Assembly: GCA_963717985.1 (NCBI GenBank)
Contig: CAVQYC010000004.1
Coordinates: 124,001 to 188,000 of the forward strand
Source of the DNA: BOG-1155 sp963717985
Lineage (GTDB): Bacteria; Desulfobacterota; Syntrophorhabdia; Syntrophorhabdales; WCHB1-27
Length of the DNA: 64,000 bases
Reading direction: 5' to 3'
This document shows positions 15,001 through 24,608 of the stretch, piece by piece (position 1 is the stretch's first letter; each line of letters starts with the position of its first letter). Both the position numbers and the translations under genes were made by a program. Under the pieces are notes generated by a model. The model was not told where the DNA came from, did not search any database, and worked only from the letters and a program-made list of their open reading frames with translations.

Positions 15001-18000
15001 GCAAGGAGGTTTCAATCCTTGTTTTTCTGGAATGGCCTTTGGGACACAAAATGAAGAAAAAAGAGAAGCATGAATTGATACAGTTTCAATCCTTGTTTTT
15101 CTGGAATGGCCTTTGGGACCAAAAACCGCACGGGCGGGTAGCCTACTCTCTGCACGGTTTCAATCCTTGTTTTTCTGGAATGGCCTTTGGGACTTCGCCC
15201 CTGTCTTCATATGGCTCGCCGAGAACCAGGTGTTTCAATCCTTGTTTTTCTGGAATGGCCTTTGGGACTTGTGGAGGAAGCGAGGTATGTGGCAGAACGG
15301 GTTGTGTTTCAATCCTTGTTTTTCTGGAATGGCCTTTGGGACTCAATGAAGGTCCTGGCGTCATAGGTTTGTTTATTTGTGTTTCAATCCTTGTTTTTCT
15401 GGAATGGCCTTTGGGACGCGGGTAGTTGGGCGGGCGCGTTGATGTCGGAGCTGGTTTCAATCCTTGTTTTTCTGGAATGGCCTTTGGGACGCTTGCTTTT
15501 TTATCTGACTGAGCGGCGGACGCGGAGTTTCAATCCTTGTTTTTCTGGAATGGCCTTTGGGACTCTCTCCTTTCCCTTTCCGTTACTTCCCCACCATCAT
15601 TGTTTCAATCCTTGTTTTTCTGGAATGGCCTTTGGGACTACAGTCCCGGCAACGCGATTGGTAGTATTTCCCATCGTTTCAATCCTTGTTTTTCTGGAAT
15701 GGCCTTTGGGACGCAGCTTACCACGGCGGTAATGGCCGAGGTGCAAAAGTTTCAATCCTTGTTTTTCTGGAATGGCCTTTGGGACTCAACGACGCGATAG
15801 ATACAGCCGATGACGCCTGTGTTTCAATCCTTGTTTTTCTGGAATGGCCTTTGGGACAGAAGTTCGGGGCTGTGGGTGATGGTGATCTCCCGGGGTTTCA
15901 ATCCTTGTTTTTCTGGAATGGCCTTTGGGACGCGGCCTTCAGCGCCGCGGCAGAGGCGTGGGCCTGGGGTTTCAATCCTTGTTTTTCTGGAATGGCCTTT
16001 GGGACGCGCCAGCTCGCATTCGGGAAGAGGCTATATCCCGCCGTTTCAATCCTTGTTTTTCTGGAATGGCCTTTGGGACCCACCAAGCCGCAGAATCTTG
16101 GCGTTTGAGCCACCGGGTTTCAATCCTTGTTTTTCTGGAATGGCCTTTGGGACGAGATAAATAAACCAGAGCCACAACCACAACCAAAAGTTTCAATCCT
16201 TGTTTTTCTGGAATGGCCTTTGGGACAATTCGTTCTGTGTGAGCGGTACCCTTGTCAGAGTATGTTTCAATCCTTGTTTTTCTGGAATGGCCTTTGGGAC
16301 AGCGACTCCGGGGACGGGTACCGTTACGATCACAGCGTTTCAATCCTTGTTTTTCTGGAATGGCCTTTGGGACGCTACCCAGCAGGGGGCGCAGGATCAG
16401 AGGGCGATCAAAGTTTCAATCCTTGTTTTTCTGGAATGGCCTTTGGGACGAAGCTCCGCATCAGCGTCACCGGCAAGCGCATCCTGAAGTTTCAATCCTT
16501 GTTTTTCTGGAATGGCCTTTGGGACAAGCTCCAAGGCAGAGATTGGGAAGAGGTAATTCAAGTTTCAATCCTTGTTTTTCTGGAATGGCCTTTGGGACTC
16601 GGAGCGCTACACGGCGTCACGAAGCAGGCGGTCCTGTTTCAATCCTTGTTTTTCTGGAATGGCCTTTGGGACGGGCTCCGCTCAGGAAGAGGCTTGCGGA
16701 ACTGGAGAGTTTCAATCCTTGTTTTTCTGGAATGGCCTTTGGGACGATATTGGTATCATGGCCTCCATTAAAACACCATTTTTGTTTCAATCCTTGTTTT
16801 TCTGGAATGGCCTTTGGGACCCGACGCCTCCATCGTCGAGGACGTGCAGGCGGGGGAGTTTCAATCCTTGTTTTTCTGGAATGGCCTTTGGGACTCATGC
16901 GCCTAATCCATACCGGTGATATACATTTCAGGTTTCAATCCTTGTTTTTCTGGAATGGCCTTTGGGACTCGACGGGTCAGGTAATGATAGGCAAAGACCT
17001 TGAGGGTTTCAATCCTTGTTTTTCTGGAATGGCCTTTGGGACGGATTCTGGCTCGTGGATGTAGACGGCGTGGAAACGTAGTTTCAATCCTTGTTTTTCT
17101 GGAATGGCCTTTGGGACAGCGACTACGATGTTACGAAGCTCCTCCTGGATCATGTGTTTCAATCCTTGTTTTTCTGGAATGGCCTTTGGGACGACATCAT
17201 GGATGACGCAGCCGTTTTTCTTGCAAACAGTTTCAATCCTTGTTTTTCTGGAATGGCCTTTGGGACGCCCAACTTCGGGCTGGTTTGCGATGACGATAAT
17301 CCCGGTTTCAATCCTTGTTTTTCTGGAATGGCCTTTGGGACCGGGCGTCGCTGCGACGGGGTATGTGGGCGTATCAAAGTTTCAATCCTTGTTTTTCTGG
17401 AATGGCCTTTGGGACCAGCGACGACAATTCGACCATTGCGATCCCTGGAGAGTTTCAATCCTTGTTTTTCTGGAATGGCCTTTGGGACGCTGCGTACACC
17501 CAGGTAGGCACGTGGTCAACAAGTTTCAATCCTTGTTTTTCTGGAATGGCCTTTGGGACACAACCGGTACTTTTTCAATGTCGGACTGCATTACGGTTTC
17601 AATCCTTGTTTTTCTGGAATGGCCTTTGGGACACGGACGGCGAACCCGTCCTATTCAAGGCGGCCAACAGGTTTCAATCCTTGTTTTTCTGGAATGGCCT
17701 TTGGGACACCAGCGGTATCCCCGCAACCGGCACCATTACCATGTTTCAATCCTTGTTTTTCTGGAATGGCCTTTGGGACGCCTCAGCGTCGCGGGCCTGA
17801 ACAGTATGACCAAGTTTCAATCCTTGTTTTTCTGGAATGGCCTTTGGGACGCAGCTTACTACGGCGGTAATGGCCGAGGTGCAAAAGTTTCAATCCTTGT
17901 TTTTCTGGAATGGCCTTTGGGACCGGCCTCAGCGTCGCGGGCCTGAACAGCATGACGAAGTTTCAATCCTTGTTTTTCTGGAATGGCCTTTGGGACCACG

Positions 18001-20224
18001 CCCTTAGTGCTGTCCCCGGCCGTCAGTTTTCGGTTTCAATCCTTGTTTTTCTGGAATGGCCTTTGGGACGTAGGCACGTGGTCAACAGTGAGCAATGGTG
18101 CCGCCTAGTTTCAATCCTTGTTTTTCTGGAATGGCCTTTGGGACAATGGTCACAATGGCGTGTTTGTGGCTGAGTCGGCCAGTTTCAATCCTTGTTTTTC
18201 TGGAATGGCCTTTGGGACAATGGTCACAATGGCGTGTTTGTGGCTGAGTCGGCCAGTTTCAATCCTTGTTTTTCTGGAATGGCCTTTGGGACGCCGTTTT
18301 TCTCGATGTTCTCCGTTGCCTCCTGATATTGTTTCAATCCTTGTTTTTCTGGAATGGCCTTTGGGACTGAACAAGTCGAGCTTCAGGCCGATCATTATAG
18401 GCGGTTTCAATCCTTGTTTTTCTGGAATGGCCTTTGGGACGCCGCCTTCAGCGCCGCGGCAGAGGCGTGTGCCTGGGGTTTCAATCCTTGTTTTTCTGGA
18501 ATGGCCTTTGGGACGCCTTCATCGGCCGATGATGCCGTGACGGTCCTGGAGTTTCAATCCTTGTTTTTCTGGAATGGCCTTTGGGACGTCGATACCTGCG
18601 GCGAAGTTCTCACCCTTGGGGAGTTTCAATCCTTGTTTTTCTGGAATGGCCTTTGGGACTTCTTCCTGGATGATGGCGGCGGACACACGCTTTTGAAGTT
18701 TCAATCCTTGTTTTTCTGGAATGGCCTTTGGGACTATTCACCCTGACGAGACGGTATGCTCGGAACTTTGTGTTTCAATCCTTGTTTTTCTGGAATGGCC
18801 TTTGGGACAACGACCCCTCTACGGAGTCCTTGACCTGTTCCCGGAGTTTCAATCCTTGTTTTTCTGGAATGGCCTTTGGGACACAACGGGGCGCTCCCGA
18901 AAGCGGCGGATGAATTTCTGTTTCAATCCTTGTTTTTCTGGAATGGCCTTTGGGACACTAACACCGTCGGGGCGACGTGGACCGAATATGTCGGTTTCAA
19001 TCCTTGTTTTTCTGGAATGGCCTTTGGGACGCAGGTGTACGTGATTGTGTTGCCCTGCGTCGTGGAAGTTTCAATCCTTGTTTTTCTGGAATGGCCTTTG
19101 GGACCTGCCCTACCGCCGATGATGTGGTGTAGGCGTCAGGGGTTTCAATCCTTGTTTTTCTGGAATGGCCTTTGGGACGTTCTAATGATGGCCTTTTAGC
19201 GGTTTCTCTGCTCTTTTGTTTCAATCCTTGTTTTTCTGGAATGGCCTTTGGGACTATAGGGATGGGCTTGCGCTTGGATTTCAGCTTGTAATGTTTCAAT
19301 CCTTGTTTTTCTGGAATGGCCTTTGGGACTGCGAAGGCTGGCGCATTCTGGCATTCGCCCTGAAAAGTTTCAATCCTTGTTTTTCTGGAATGGCCTTTGG
19401 GACGACGGCCCTTGATCTTATGGGCGGCAATGGCACCGGAAGTTTCAATCCTTGTTTTTCTGGAATGGCCTTTGGGACGGCCGGATTACCAGGCCGGAAC
19501 CCACACGGAAACAGTGTTTCAATCCTTGTTTTTCTGGAATGGCCTTTGGGACGCCGCTATGCCGGGGATCATGGGCGCGACATAATCTCGGTTTCAATCC
19601 TTGTTTTTCTGGAATGGCCTTTGGGACTTCGGCCAACGCCTCGACACAGACGAGCATAGCGGAGGTTTCAATCCTTGTTTTTCTGGAATGGCCTTTGGGA
19701 CACGGTCGCTTGTAGGGCCGTTGGAATTCCTATAATGGGTTTCAATCCTTGTTTTTCTGGAATGGCCTTTGGGACAAGGTCTTGGGACCTATCATTGCCA
19801 TTCTCCTCCTCCTTGTTTCAATCCTTGTTTTTCTGGAATGGCCTTTGGGACGATAGGAATAGTCTGAATTACACGGTAGTTTATAAACCCAGTTTCAATC
19901 CTTGTTTTTCTGGAATGGCCTTTGGGACTCAAATTGTCAACCCAGTCTTCTTCTATAGGCTCATGTTTCAATCCTTGTTTTTCTGGAATGGCCTTTGGGA
20001 CCCAAAACCATATCCACGCCCATGACCTGTTTACCGCAAGTTTCAATCCTTGTTTTTCTGGAATGGCCTTTGGGACAGAAACCACGCCAAAGGGTCCAGG
20101 TTCGTATTATCAGTTTCAATCCTTGTTTTTCTGGAATGGCCTTTGGGACCATGTCTCCAAACGCCTCATAGACCGTCTCAGGGGGAAGTTTCAATCCTTG
20201 TTTTTCTGGAATGGCCTTTGGGAC
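9..20224 (-). CRISPR. Type I-B CRISPR array, about 275 repeats
   Basis: A 37-bp repeat recurs without interruption. On the + strand it begins GTTTCAATCC and ends CTTTGGGAC. Hand counting gives 275 repeats and 274 spacers (allow an error of 1-2), with a mean unit of about 73.6 bp and spacers of roughly 33-41 bp. Read on the minus strand each repeat ends in ATTGAAAC, the usual 8-nt 5' handle of Cas6-processed type I-B crRNAs, so transcription runs right to left. The only internal repeat variant I noticed is at 231-267 (G to C at 257). Several spacers are repeated or near-repeated (see findings). The apparent long open frames across this region are artefacts of the repeat. Confidence 0.99.
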
Positions 20225-20247
20225 AGACCCAGTCCCATTTATAGCCT

Positions 20248-20276
20248 ATTTTAGCCGCTTTTTGCGGTTTTTTCAA
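20248..20276 (-). promoter_or_regulatory. Predicted pre-crRNA promoter
   Basis: On the minus strand a -35 box TTGAAA (20276-20271) is separated by exactly 17 bp from a -10 box TAAAAT (20253-20248). Transcription would start near 20241, about 17 nt before the first repeat. The promoter spacer itself contains the small palindrome CCGCAAAAAGCGG. This is a pattern match only. Confidence 0.6.
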
Positions 20277-20350
20277 GCCTTCTTTTTCGCCGAATTCTTC
20301 TCTAATTTCCACCGAAAACATATCCTTTTTCGCCCTCTTTTCATCCCTTC

Positions 20351-20376
20351 GGCGGGGCAATAACCCTTGCCCCGCC
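20351..20376. repeat. Perfect 10-bp inverted repeat in leader
   Basis: GGCGGGGCAA and TTGCCCCGCC flank a 6-nt loop. On the + strand it is followed by TTGGTTTT, resembling a weak intrinsic terminator for rightward transcription. On the minus strand no T-run follows, so it would not stop transcripts entering the array. Confidence 0.6.
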
Positions 20377-20499
20377 TTGGTTTTGTGACTTTACCCCTAT
20401 CCGGCGTCAATAAATTACCACCATGCCGGGGGTGGGGTATGATGGATTTAGTGGACACCAAAGTTGAGGTACAATACAGAAGCAGACGGAGGTGTCACT

Positions 20500-20820
20500 A
20501 TGGCGAAGGAGAAGATCCCCTATGGCGTCTATTCGAGAGAGTTCCGGGAGGAGGCGGTCAAGCTGGTCATAGAAAACGGCTTCAGCGTCAGGCAGGTGGG
20601 CGTTCAGCTATCAATCCCTTCTACCACCATAAGGTACTGGGTAAAGGCCCACAAGAAGGGTGAACTCGCATCAGTGGGGAAGACGAAGAAGACCCTCTCG
20701 GAAACAGAGCTGGAACTGGCACGGGTGAGAAGAGAACTGGCCGAAGTGAAGATGGAACGTGATCTACTAAAAAAGGCAGCCGCGTACTTTGCGAAAGGGT
20801 CGCTGCCCGGTACGCGCTGA
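20500..20820 (+). CDS. IS3-family transposase OrfA
   Basis: The product is a 106-residue DNA-binding protein of the IS3 OrfA type. Its N-terminal helix-turn-helix includes YSREFREEAVKLV and the C-terminal half is a leucine-zipper-like coiled coil (ELELARVRRELAEVKMERDLL). I chose the ATG at 20500, preceded by GGAGGTG, over the upstream in-frame ATG at 20464. Near its end lies A AAA AAG (20769-20775), the standard -1 slippage heptamer, which would join OrfA to OrfB as a transframe transposase. Because orfB is interrupted, only OrfA can now be made intact. Confidence 0.9.
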   Translation: MAKEKIPYGVYSREFREEAVKLVIENGFSVRQVGVQLSIPSTTIRYWVKAHKKGELASVGKTKKTLSETELELARVRRELAEVKMERDLLKKAAAYFAKGSLPGTR

Positions 20821-20992
20821 TGAAGCAGATGCGACTCACGTACTCCATCCCCCGGATGTGCCGTTTCTTCAGGGTATCGGCAAGCGGATACTATAAATGG
20901 CTCAATGCTCCTCCTTCAAGACATGCCAGGGAGGAAGCACGGCTGGAAATAGAGATCCGGGTCGCCCACAAAAGGACCCGTGAGACCTCAGG
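20772..20992 (+). pseudogene. IS3 transposase OrfB, 5' fragment
   Basis: This is the -1 frame entered at the A-rich slippage site. It encodes ARYALMKQMR and the start of the OrfB helical region (YSIPRMCRFFRVSASGYYKW), ending at RTRETSG where the IS1634-like element has inserted. The rest of the gene resumes at 22883 in the same frame, so interruption by a single insertion explains the break. Confidence 0.88.
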
Positions 20993-22882
20993 CTCATCTT
21001 CTACACCAACAAATTTATTCTTCTGCAAAATTAACGACTTATAGAGACAGAAAGAGGGCGTGGCACTACAAAAGAGGTTGGGGTTACGGGATCATGCCTC
21101 ATCTGACTCTGTCCTGTTTATCAGTTTCACTGTAGAGGGGACGGCGACGCCCGCTGCCTGGAACACCTTGCCCGTGTCACCCCTGAGTTCCGTTCTGATG
21201 ATCACGTTTTTCCCGACAGCCGACACTTCTATTTCCTTGAGATGATCGAGATCACGGATCAGCCTGTCCCATTCGAGCTTCCAGCCTTTCTTCGCAAGCC
21301 TGGTCTTGAGCTCTTTCATGAGGATAAGCGCCAGGAAGCTGCAAAAGACATGACCTCTTATCGTCTCGGTCCTCTTGTGGAAGATGGGCCGTGTGTTGAG
21401 CACGGATTTCATCGTCCTGAACGCCTGCTCCACCATCCAGAGGTTTTTGTACTGTCTTGCCACGTGCTCCGGTTTAAGGGACGTGTTCGTGGCGAGCACC
21501 CACTTGCCGTCGTAGCGCGCCTCATCGGCAATCTTGTCGTTGTCGATCGTCACTGCATTCCTCTCCATCCTGACGTACTTCCTATAGCCTTTATTCCCGA
21601 TGAGGCCTTTCGTCCCCTTCGTCAGGCGCTCTTCGAGCGCCGCGACTATGGCCTGCCTATCATGAGCATCTTTCTTCGCCTGGTCTTCATTGACGCAGAC
21701 GATATAACGCTTGCCTCCGTGCAGGACTTCCTTTACCTTCAGGTTCTCTTCCACCTCATGATAGCGTCCGGCTCTGGAGAGAACATCTGTTCCTATCTCC
21801 TTTTGGCTTCTCATCCTGACGCCCAGGATATAGTCGATGTGGTTTCTTTCGAGTTCGGCGATTGTTTCCCTGCTTATCATCCCCCTGTCGGCGACTATGC
21901 ATATCCTGCCTATGCCGAAGCGCTTTTGCAGTCGTGTGACGACGGGGAGAAGGGTCTTTACGTCGGCCGTGTTGCCGGGCCACATCTCGGAGCAGAGGGG
22001 AGTGCCTGATCGGTCCAAGACGACGCCGACCACCATCTGCAACAGATCAGGCCGGCTGTCCTTCGAGTTACCATACTCCCCCAAGTAATCCCCCTCGCCC
22101 TCGAAGTAGATGCTCGTCGTATCGAAGAAGGCAAGGGTGAGGTCGGCAAAGAGATCCTTTCTTTTCTCGAAGAGCTTCTCCTCCACGATGTCCTTCACAC
22201 AGCGGGGCGAGAAGGGCGTAGCGTCTGTTTGATCCGGAAGAGGTTCACCGAGCCATGCCATCGCCCGGTAGAGATGGTGAAGAGCGATATCTTCTGTCCC
22301 TTCTATCCGGTAGTCCTTCTGCCATTCGTCGCAGGAGCGGTCGGAACCGGTTTCTGTGAGACGGTGGAGCACTGTAAGAAAAAGGGCTCTTTCGAGGGGA
22401 AACTGGAACTGGCGGCGGGCAAGAAGATCATCGAGAACTTCCCGTATGCCGAGTTCGTTCCAGAGACGACCGAAGATAAGCAGTATGCCTATCTTCGTAT
22501 CTTTCGCCGGAGATGCCTCCCCCTTCTCATAGGCATCCAGAAGGGCGAGTCTTTCAGAGAACCGGGCGCCCGAACGGAGGAGGCTGTCAATGGCACCGCT
22601 TTCTTTAAGGAGATCGGTCCGGCCGATGGTTCCGATGACCTCCTGTTTCACCTTTCCTTCATCCCTTCGATTGCGGACGATCTGGAGATACTCCCGGGGT
22701 CCCGACTTCTTGGTTCTGAAGAACATATCACCACTATACTAAATACTATTATCCTACCTGTCAAGCAAATAGTGGTAATAACGTGGCACTACGGAAAGGG
22801 CCGTTTTTCAGATTATTGCCCGAAAACCCGCATAAATACGTGGGTCGATTGGCAAAAATGGGGGAAAACTGTAGAAGATGAG
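20993..22882 (-). mobile_element. IS1634-family (IS4 superfamily) insertion sequence, 1890 bp
   Basis: The ends are identical 13-bp inverted repeats CTCATCTTCTACA. They are flanked by a 5-bp direct duplication TCAGG (20988-20992 and 22883-22887). Removing the element plus one TCAGG restores a continuous IS3 orfB reading RTRETSGPEKLQ, which proves it inserted after the IS3. It carries one long transposase gene on the minus strand. Confidence 0.93.
21092..22726 (-). CDS. IS1634-family transposase
   Basis: This 544-residue DDE transposase has the usual length for IS1634 members. It starts MFFRTKKSGPREYLQIV and shows the family hallmarks: a helical N-terminal half with LERALFLTVLHRLTETGSDR, and a catalytic core containing LAFFDTTSIYFEGEGD, GTPLCSEMWPGNTADVKT, CIVADRGMISRETIAEL and a C-terminal WMVEQAFRTMKSVLNTRPIFH. 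The putative DDE residues lie in FFDTTS, VADRGM and VEQAFR. The frame is intact, so the element may still be mobile. Confidence 0.92.
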   Translation of the reverse strand: MFFRTKKSGPREYLQIVRNRRDEGKVKQEVIGTIGRTDLLKESGAIDSLLRSGARFSERLALLDAYEKGEASPAKDTKIGILLIFGRLWNELGIREVLDDLLARRQFQFPLERALFLTVLHRLTETGSDRSCDEWQKDYRIEGTEDIALHHLYRAMAWLGEPLPDQTDATPFSPRCVKDIVEEKLFEKRKDLFADLTLAFFDTTSIYFEGEGDYLGEYGNSKDSRPDLLQMVVGVVLDRSGTPLCSEMWPGNTADVKTLLPVVTRLQKRFGIGRICIVADRGMISRETIAELERNHIDYILGVRMRSQKEIGTDVLSRAGRYHEVEENLKVKEVLHGGKRYIVCVNEDQAKKDAHDRQAIVAALEERLTKGTKGLIGNKGYRKYVRMERNAVTIDNDKIADEARYDGKWVLATNTSLKPEHVARQYKNLWMVEQAFRTMKSVLNTRPIFHKRTETIRGHVFCSFLALILMKELKTRLAKKGWKLEWDRLIRDLDHLKEIEVSAVGKNVIIRTELRGDTGKVFQAAGVAVPSTVKLINRTESDEA

Positions 22883-23575
22883 TCAGGGCCTGAGAAGCTT
22901 CAGGCAGACCTTGCGGAACATGGGATAAGGGTGGGCATCTGCAGGATCAGACGGATCAGGGAGAAACTGGGGATACGGTGCAAACAAATCAGGAAGTTCA
23001 AGGCAACAACGCACTCGAAACATACGCTTCCCGTGGCGGAGAACCTCCTGGAACAGAACTTCAGGGTAGAAGCTCCAAACGAGGTCTGGGTCAGTGACCT
23101 GACCTATGTGCCCACCGAAGAAGGCTGGCTCTACTGCGCCGCTCACAAAGACCTCTTCAACGGGGAGATCGTCGGCTACGCCCTGGGATCGAGGATCATC
23201 ACGGACCTAGTCAAGGAGTCCCTCTCCCGGGCAGTAGGGTCCAGGCGCCCGGCCAGGGGACTCATTCATCACTCTGATCGCGGTTGTCAGTACTGCTCCC
23301 ACGAATACCGGAAGCTGCTCGAACGGTTCGGCATGAAGGCATCAATGAGCAGAAAGGGCAACTGCTACGACAACGCCCCTATGGAGAGCTTTTGGGGCAC
23401 CTTGAAGAACGAGCTTGTCCACCACCGGCATTACAGAACAAGAGAGGAGGCACGCAGAGACATTACCGAATACATTGAAGTCTTCTACAACCGGCAGCGG
23501 CGTCAGAGACGGCTTGGCTATCTATCTCCCGTGGCATATGGGAGGCAGTTCCACGCCAGACAGGTTGCGGCATGA
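22883..23575 (+). pseudogene. IS3 transposase OrfB, 3' fragment
   Basis: This part encodes the catalytic rve integrase core of OrfB. It includes the first Asp in VWVSDLTYVPT, the second in GLIHHSDRGCQYCS and the Glu in CYDNAPMESFWGTLKNEL, followed by EYIEVFYNRQRRQRRLGYLSP. All three DDE residues are preserved, so only the insertion inactivates the gene. It has no start codon of its own at the junction and is continuous in frame with the 20772-20992 fragment. Confidence 0.92.
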
Positions 23576-23592
23576 AAGATATTTCGTGTCCA

Positions 23593-23700
23593 CTATTGAC
23601 ATCAGGGGTCAGGGTTCCTTCCGTTCACCATTCATTGATCGGCTAAGGCGTTGGCCGATCAACTCAAGTTGTCAAAGAGCGCGCGCCATTCCCGGTGCGC
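23593..23700. other. Gap between IS3 and cas4 with inverted repeats
   Basis: This 108-bp stretch downstream of cas4 contains GATCGGC...GCCGATC (about 23637-23660) and a second GC-rich palindrome ending GGTGCGC. These could fold at the 3' end of the cas mRNA. No T-run follows on the minus strand, so I do not call an intrinsic terminator. Confidence 0.4.
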
Positions 23701-24321
23701 CTAAACACAGATATTGCGGTAACAGCAGTCAATACAGGAGTTCCTGGATTTTGTCCCCTTCGGATAGAACCCTTTTTGTGTAATGTCGATGATCTCGGCG
23801 ATCATCTTCCGGAGTTCATCAAAATCCCTCTCGCCGATTGCTATCTCTTTGAGCAGGTGCTTGCTCCTGACGTAGCACACATACCCCCTGGTAACAGCCT
23901 TCCCGTAATTCTCCCTGATCAGGAGGCCATAGAACACGGACTGATAGCGCTGTGTTTTGAACACCTTATCGTGGTACTCCGCGTACTTGTAGTCGAAGGG
24001 CGCCATCGTCCCGTCTTCCAGTGTGAGCACTTCATCCACAATGCCATGAATCCGGTACTTGTCGGAGGCCATATATACATCCGTCTCCTTGCCGACACAT
24101 CCTATCTTGCCTCTCAGGTAGCCCGTGTTCATTCTCAGTTTGCCCTCATGGACCTCCCTGCCTTTCTGGACCTTGTACCGCTTGTCTTCGTTTTGATCGA
24201 TGCACAGGCAGTTCATGAAGTAGATGAAGCGGGGACAGAACAGGTATTCAAGAAGCACCGACGCGGTAATGCGGATGCCGAAGGTCTCGGCCGATGCGGC
24301 GATGATAGCTGAATCGGTCAT
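23701..24321 (-). CDS. cas4: CRISPR-associated exonuclease Cas4
   Basis: Cas4 is a RecB-like Fe-S nuclease that trims and orients prespacers by their PAM before Cas1-Cas2 integrates them. The 206-residue product has an N-terminal cysteine (YLFCPRFIYF) and a histidine in KGREVHEGKL. Acidic motif residues occur in HGIVDEVL and FDYKYAEY, QRYQSVFYG follows, and the C-terminal cluster NSCIDCCYRNIC completes the Fe-S set. Its ATG overlaps the cas2 stop, so it is the last gene of the cas1-cas2-cas4 adaptation unit. The length is normal and no key residue is missing. Confidence 0.95.
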   Translation of the reverse strand: MTDSAIIAASAETFGIRITASVLLEYLFCPRFIYFMNCLCIDQNEDKRYKVQKGREVHEGKLRMNTGYLRGKIGCVGKETDVYMASDKYRIHGIVDEVLTLEDGTMAPFDYKYAEYHDKVFKTQRYQSVFYGLLIRENYGKAVTRGYVCYVRSKHLLKEIAIGERDFDELRKMIAEIIDITQKGFYPKGTKSRNSCIDCCYRNICV

Positions 24322-24608
24322 ATGAACAATGCCTTTACCTCGTCGGCCACCACTTTTTTATCAAACGGCTTACCTATGATGCGCACTTTGCGATAGTCCG
24401 CGTCGCACATGGGGAACACATAAACCGAATCGTCTTCTCCATCCACAATATCCTTGCACCTGAGCAGAAGCTCGTCTTGTTCGTTCTTGTTCAGATCGCC
24501 GAGAAAGGCGCTTTTCTGTACGCGGTAAAGGCCGTATTCCTTGCACATCTTGGCCACCCGCCCTCGCACCCTGTCATTTGATATGTCGTACACGACCCAT
24601 GTCATCAT
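24318..24608 (-). CDS. cas2: CRISPR-associated endoribonuclease/integrase subunit Cas2
   Basis: Cas2 is the dimeric ferredoxin-fold scaffold of the Cas1-Cas2 spacer integrase. The 96-residue product begins MMTWVVYDISNDRVRGRVAKM, with the conserved aspartate at the end of strand 1 (VVYDIS). It continues with YGLYRVQKSAFLGDL and a typical DSVYVFPMC strand. It overlaps cas1 upstream and cas4 downstream by 4 bp each, which indicates translational coupling. Confidence 0.95.
   Translation of the reverse strand: MMTWVVYDISNDRVRGRVAKMCKEYGLYRVQKSAFLGDLNKNEQDELLLRCKDIVDGEDDSVYVFPMCDADYRKVRIIGKPFDKKVVADEVKALFI

Larger units (their letters stand above)
20225..20451 (-). promoter_or_regulatory. CRISPR leader
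   Basis: This 227-bp, locally A/T-rich, gene-free stretch lies between the intact right-most repeat (20188-20224) and the left end of the IS3 element. Repeat orientation places transcription and spacer integration at this end. It holds a promoter-like site 24 bp from the first repeat and a perfect 10-bp hairpin at 20351-20376. The leader may originally have been longer, since the IS3 insertion defines its present outer edge. Confidence 0.8.
20452..23592 (+). mobile_element. IS3-family insertion sequence, interrupted by a second IS
   Basis: Inverted ends TGGACACCAAAG (left) and TGGACACGAAAT (right, reverse complement) bracket an orfA/orfB transposase pair. The shared match extends outward by TAG on both sides, so the exact ends are uncertain by 3 bp and I could not define a clean target duplication. 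Without the nested IS1634-like element the IS3 would be about 1.25 kb, the normal size. It sits between cas4 and the CRISPR leader, separating the cas operon from the array. Confidence 0.85.

Noticed and set aside
19..20254. Many open reading frames of 60-310 codons with repeated FQSLFFWNGLWD or VPKAIPEKQG blocks
   Set aside because: They are translations of the CRISPR repeat in different frames, with no ribosome sites and no independent homology.
20351..20376. Intrinsic terminator of the cas operon
   Set aside because: On the minus strand the hairpin is not followed by a T-run, and two IS elements intervene between it and cas4.
21242..22009. 255-codon frame on the + strand inside the IS1634-like element
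   Set aside because: It is antisense to the intact transposase gene and has no recognisable motifs.
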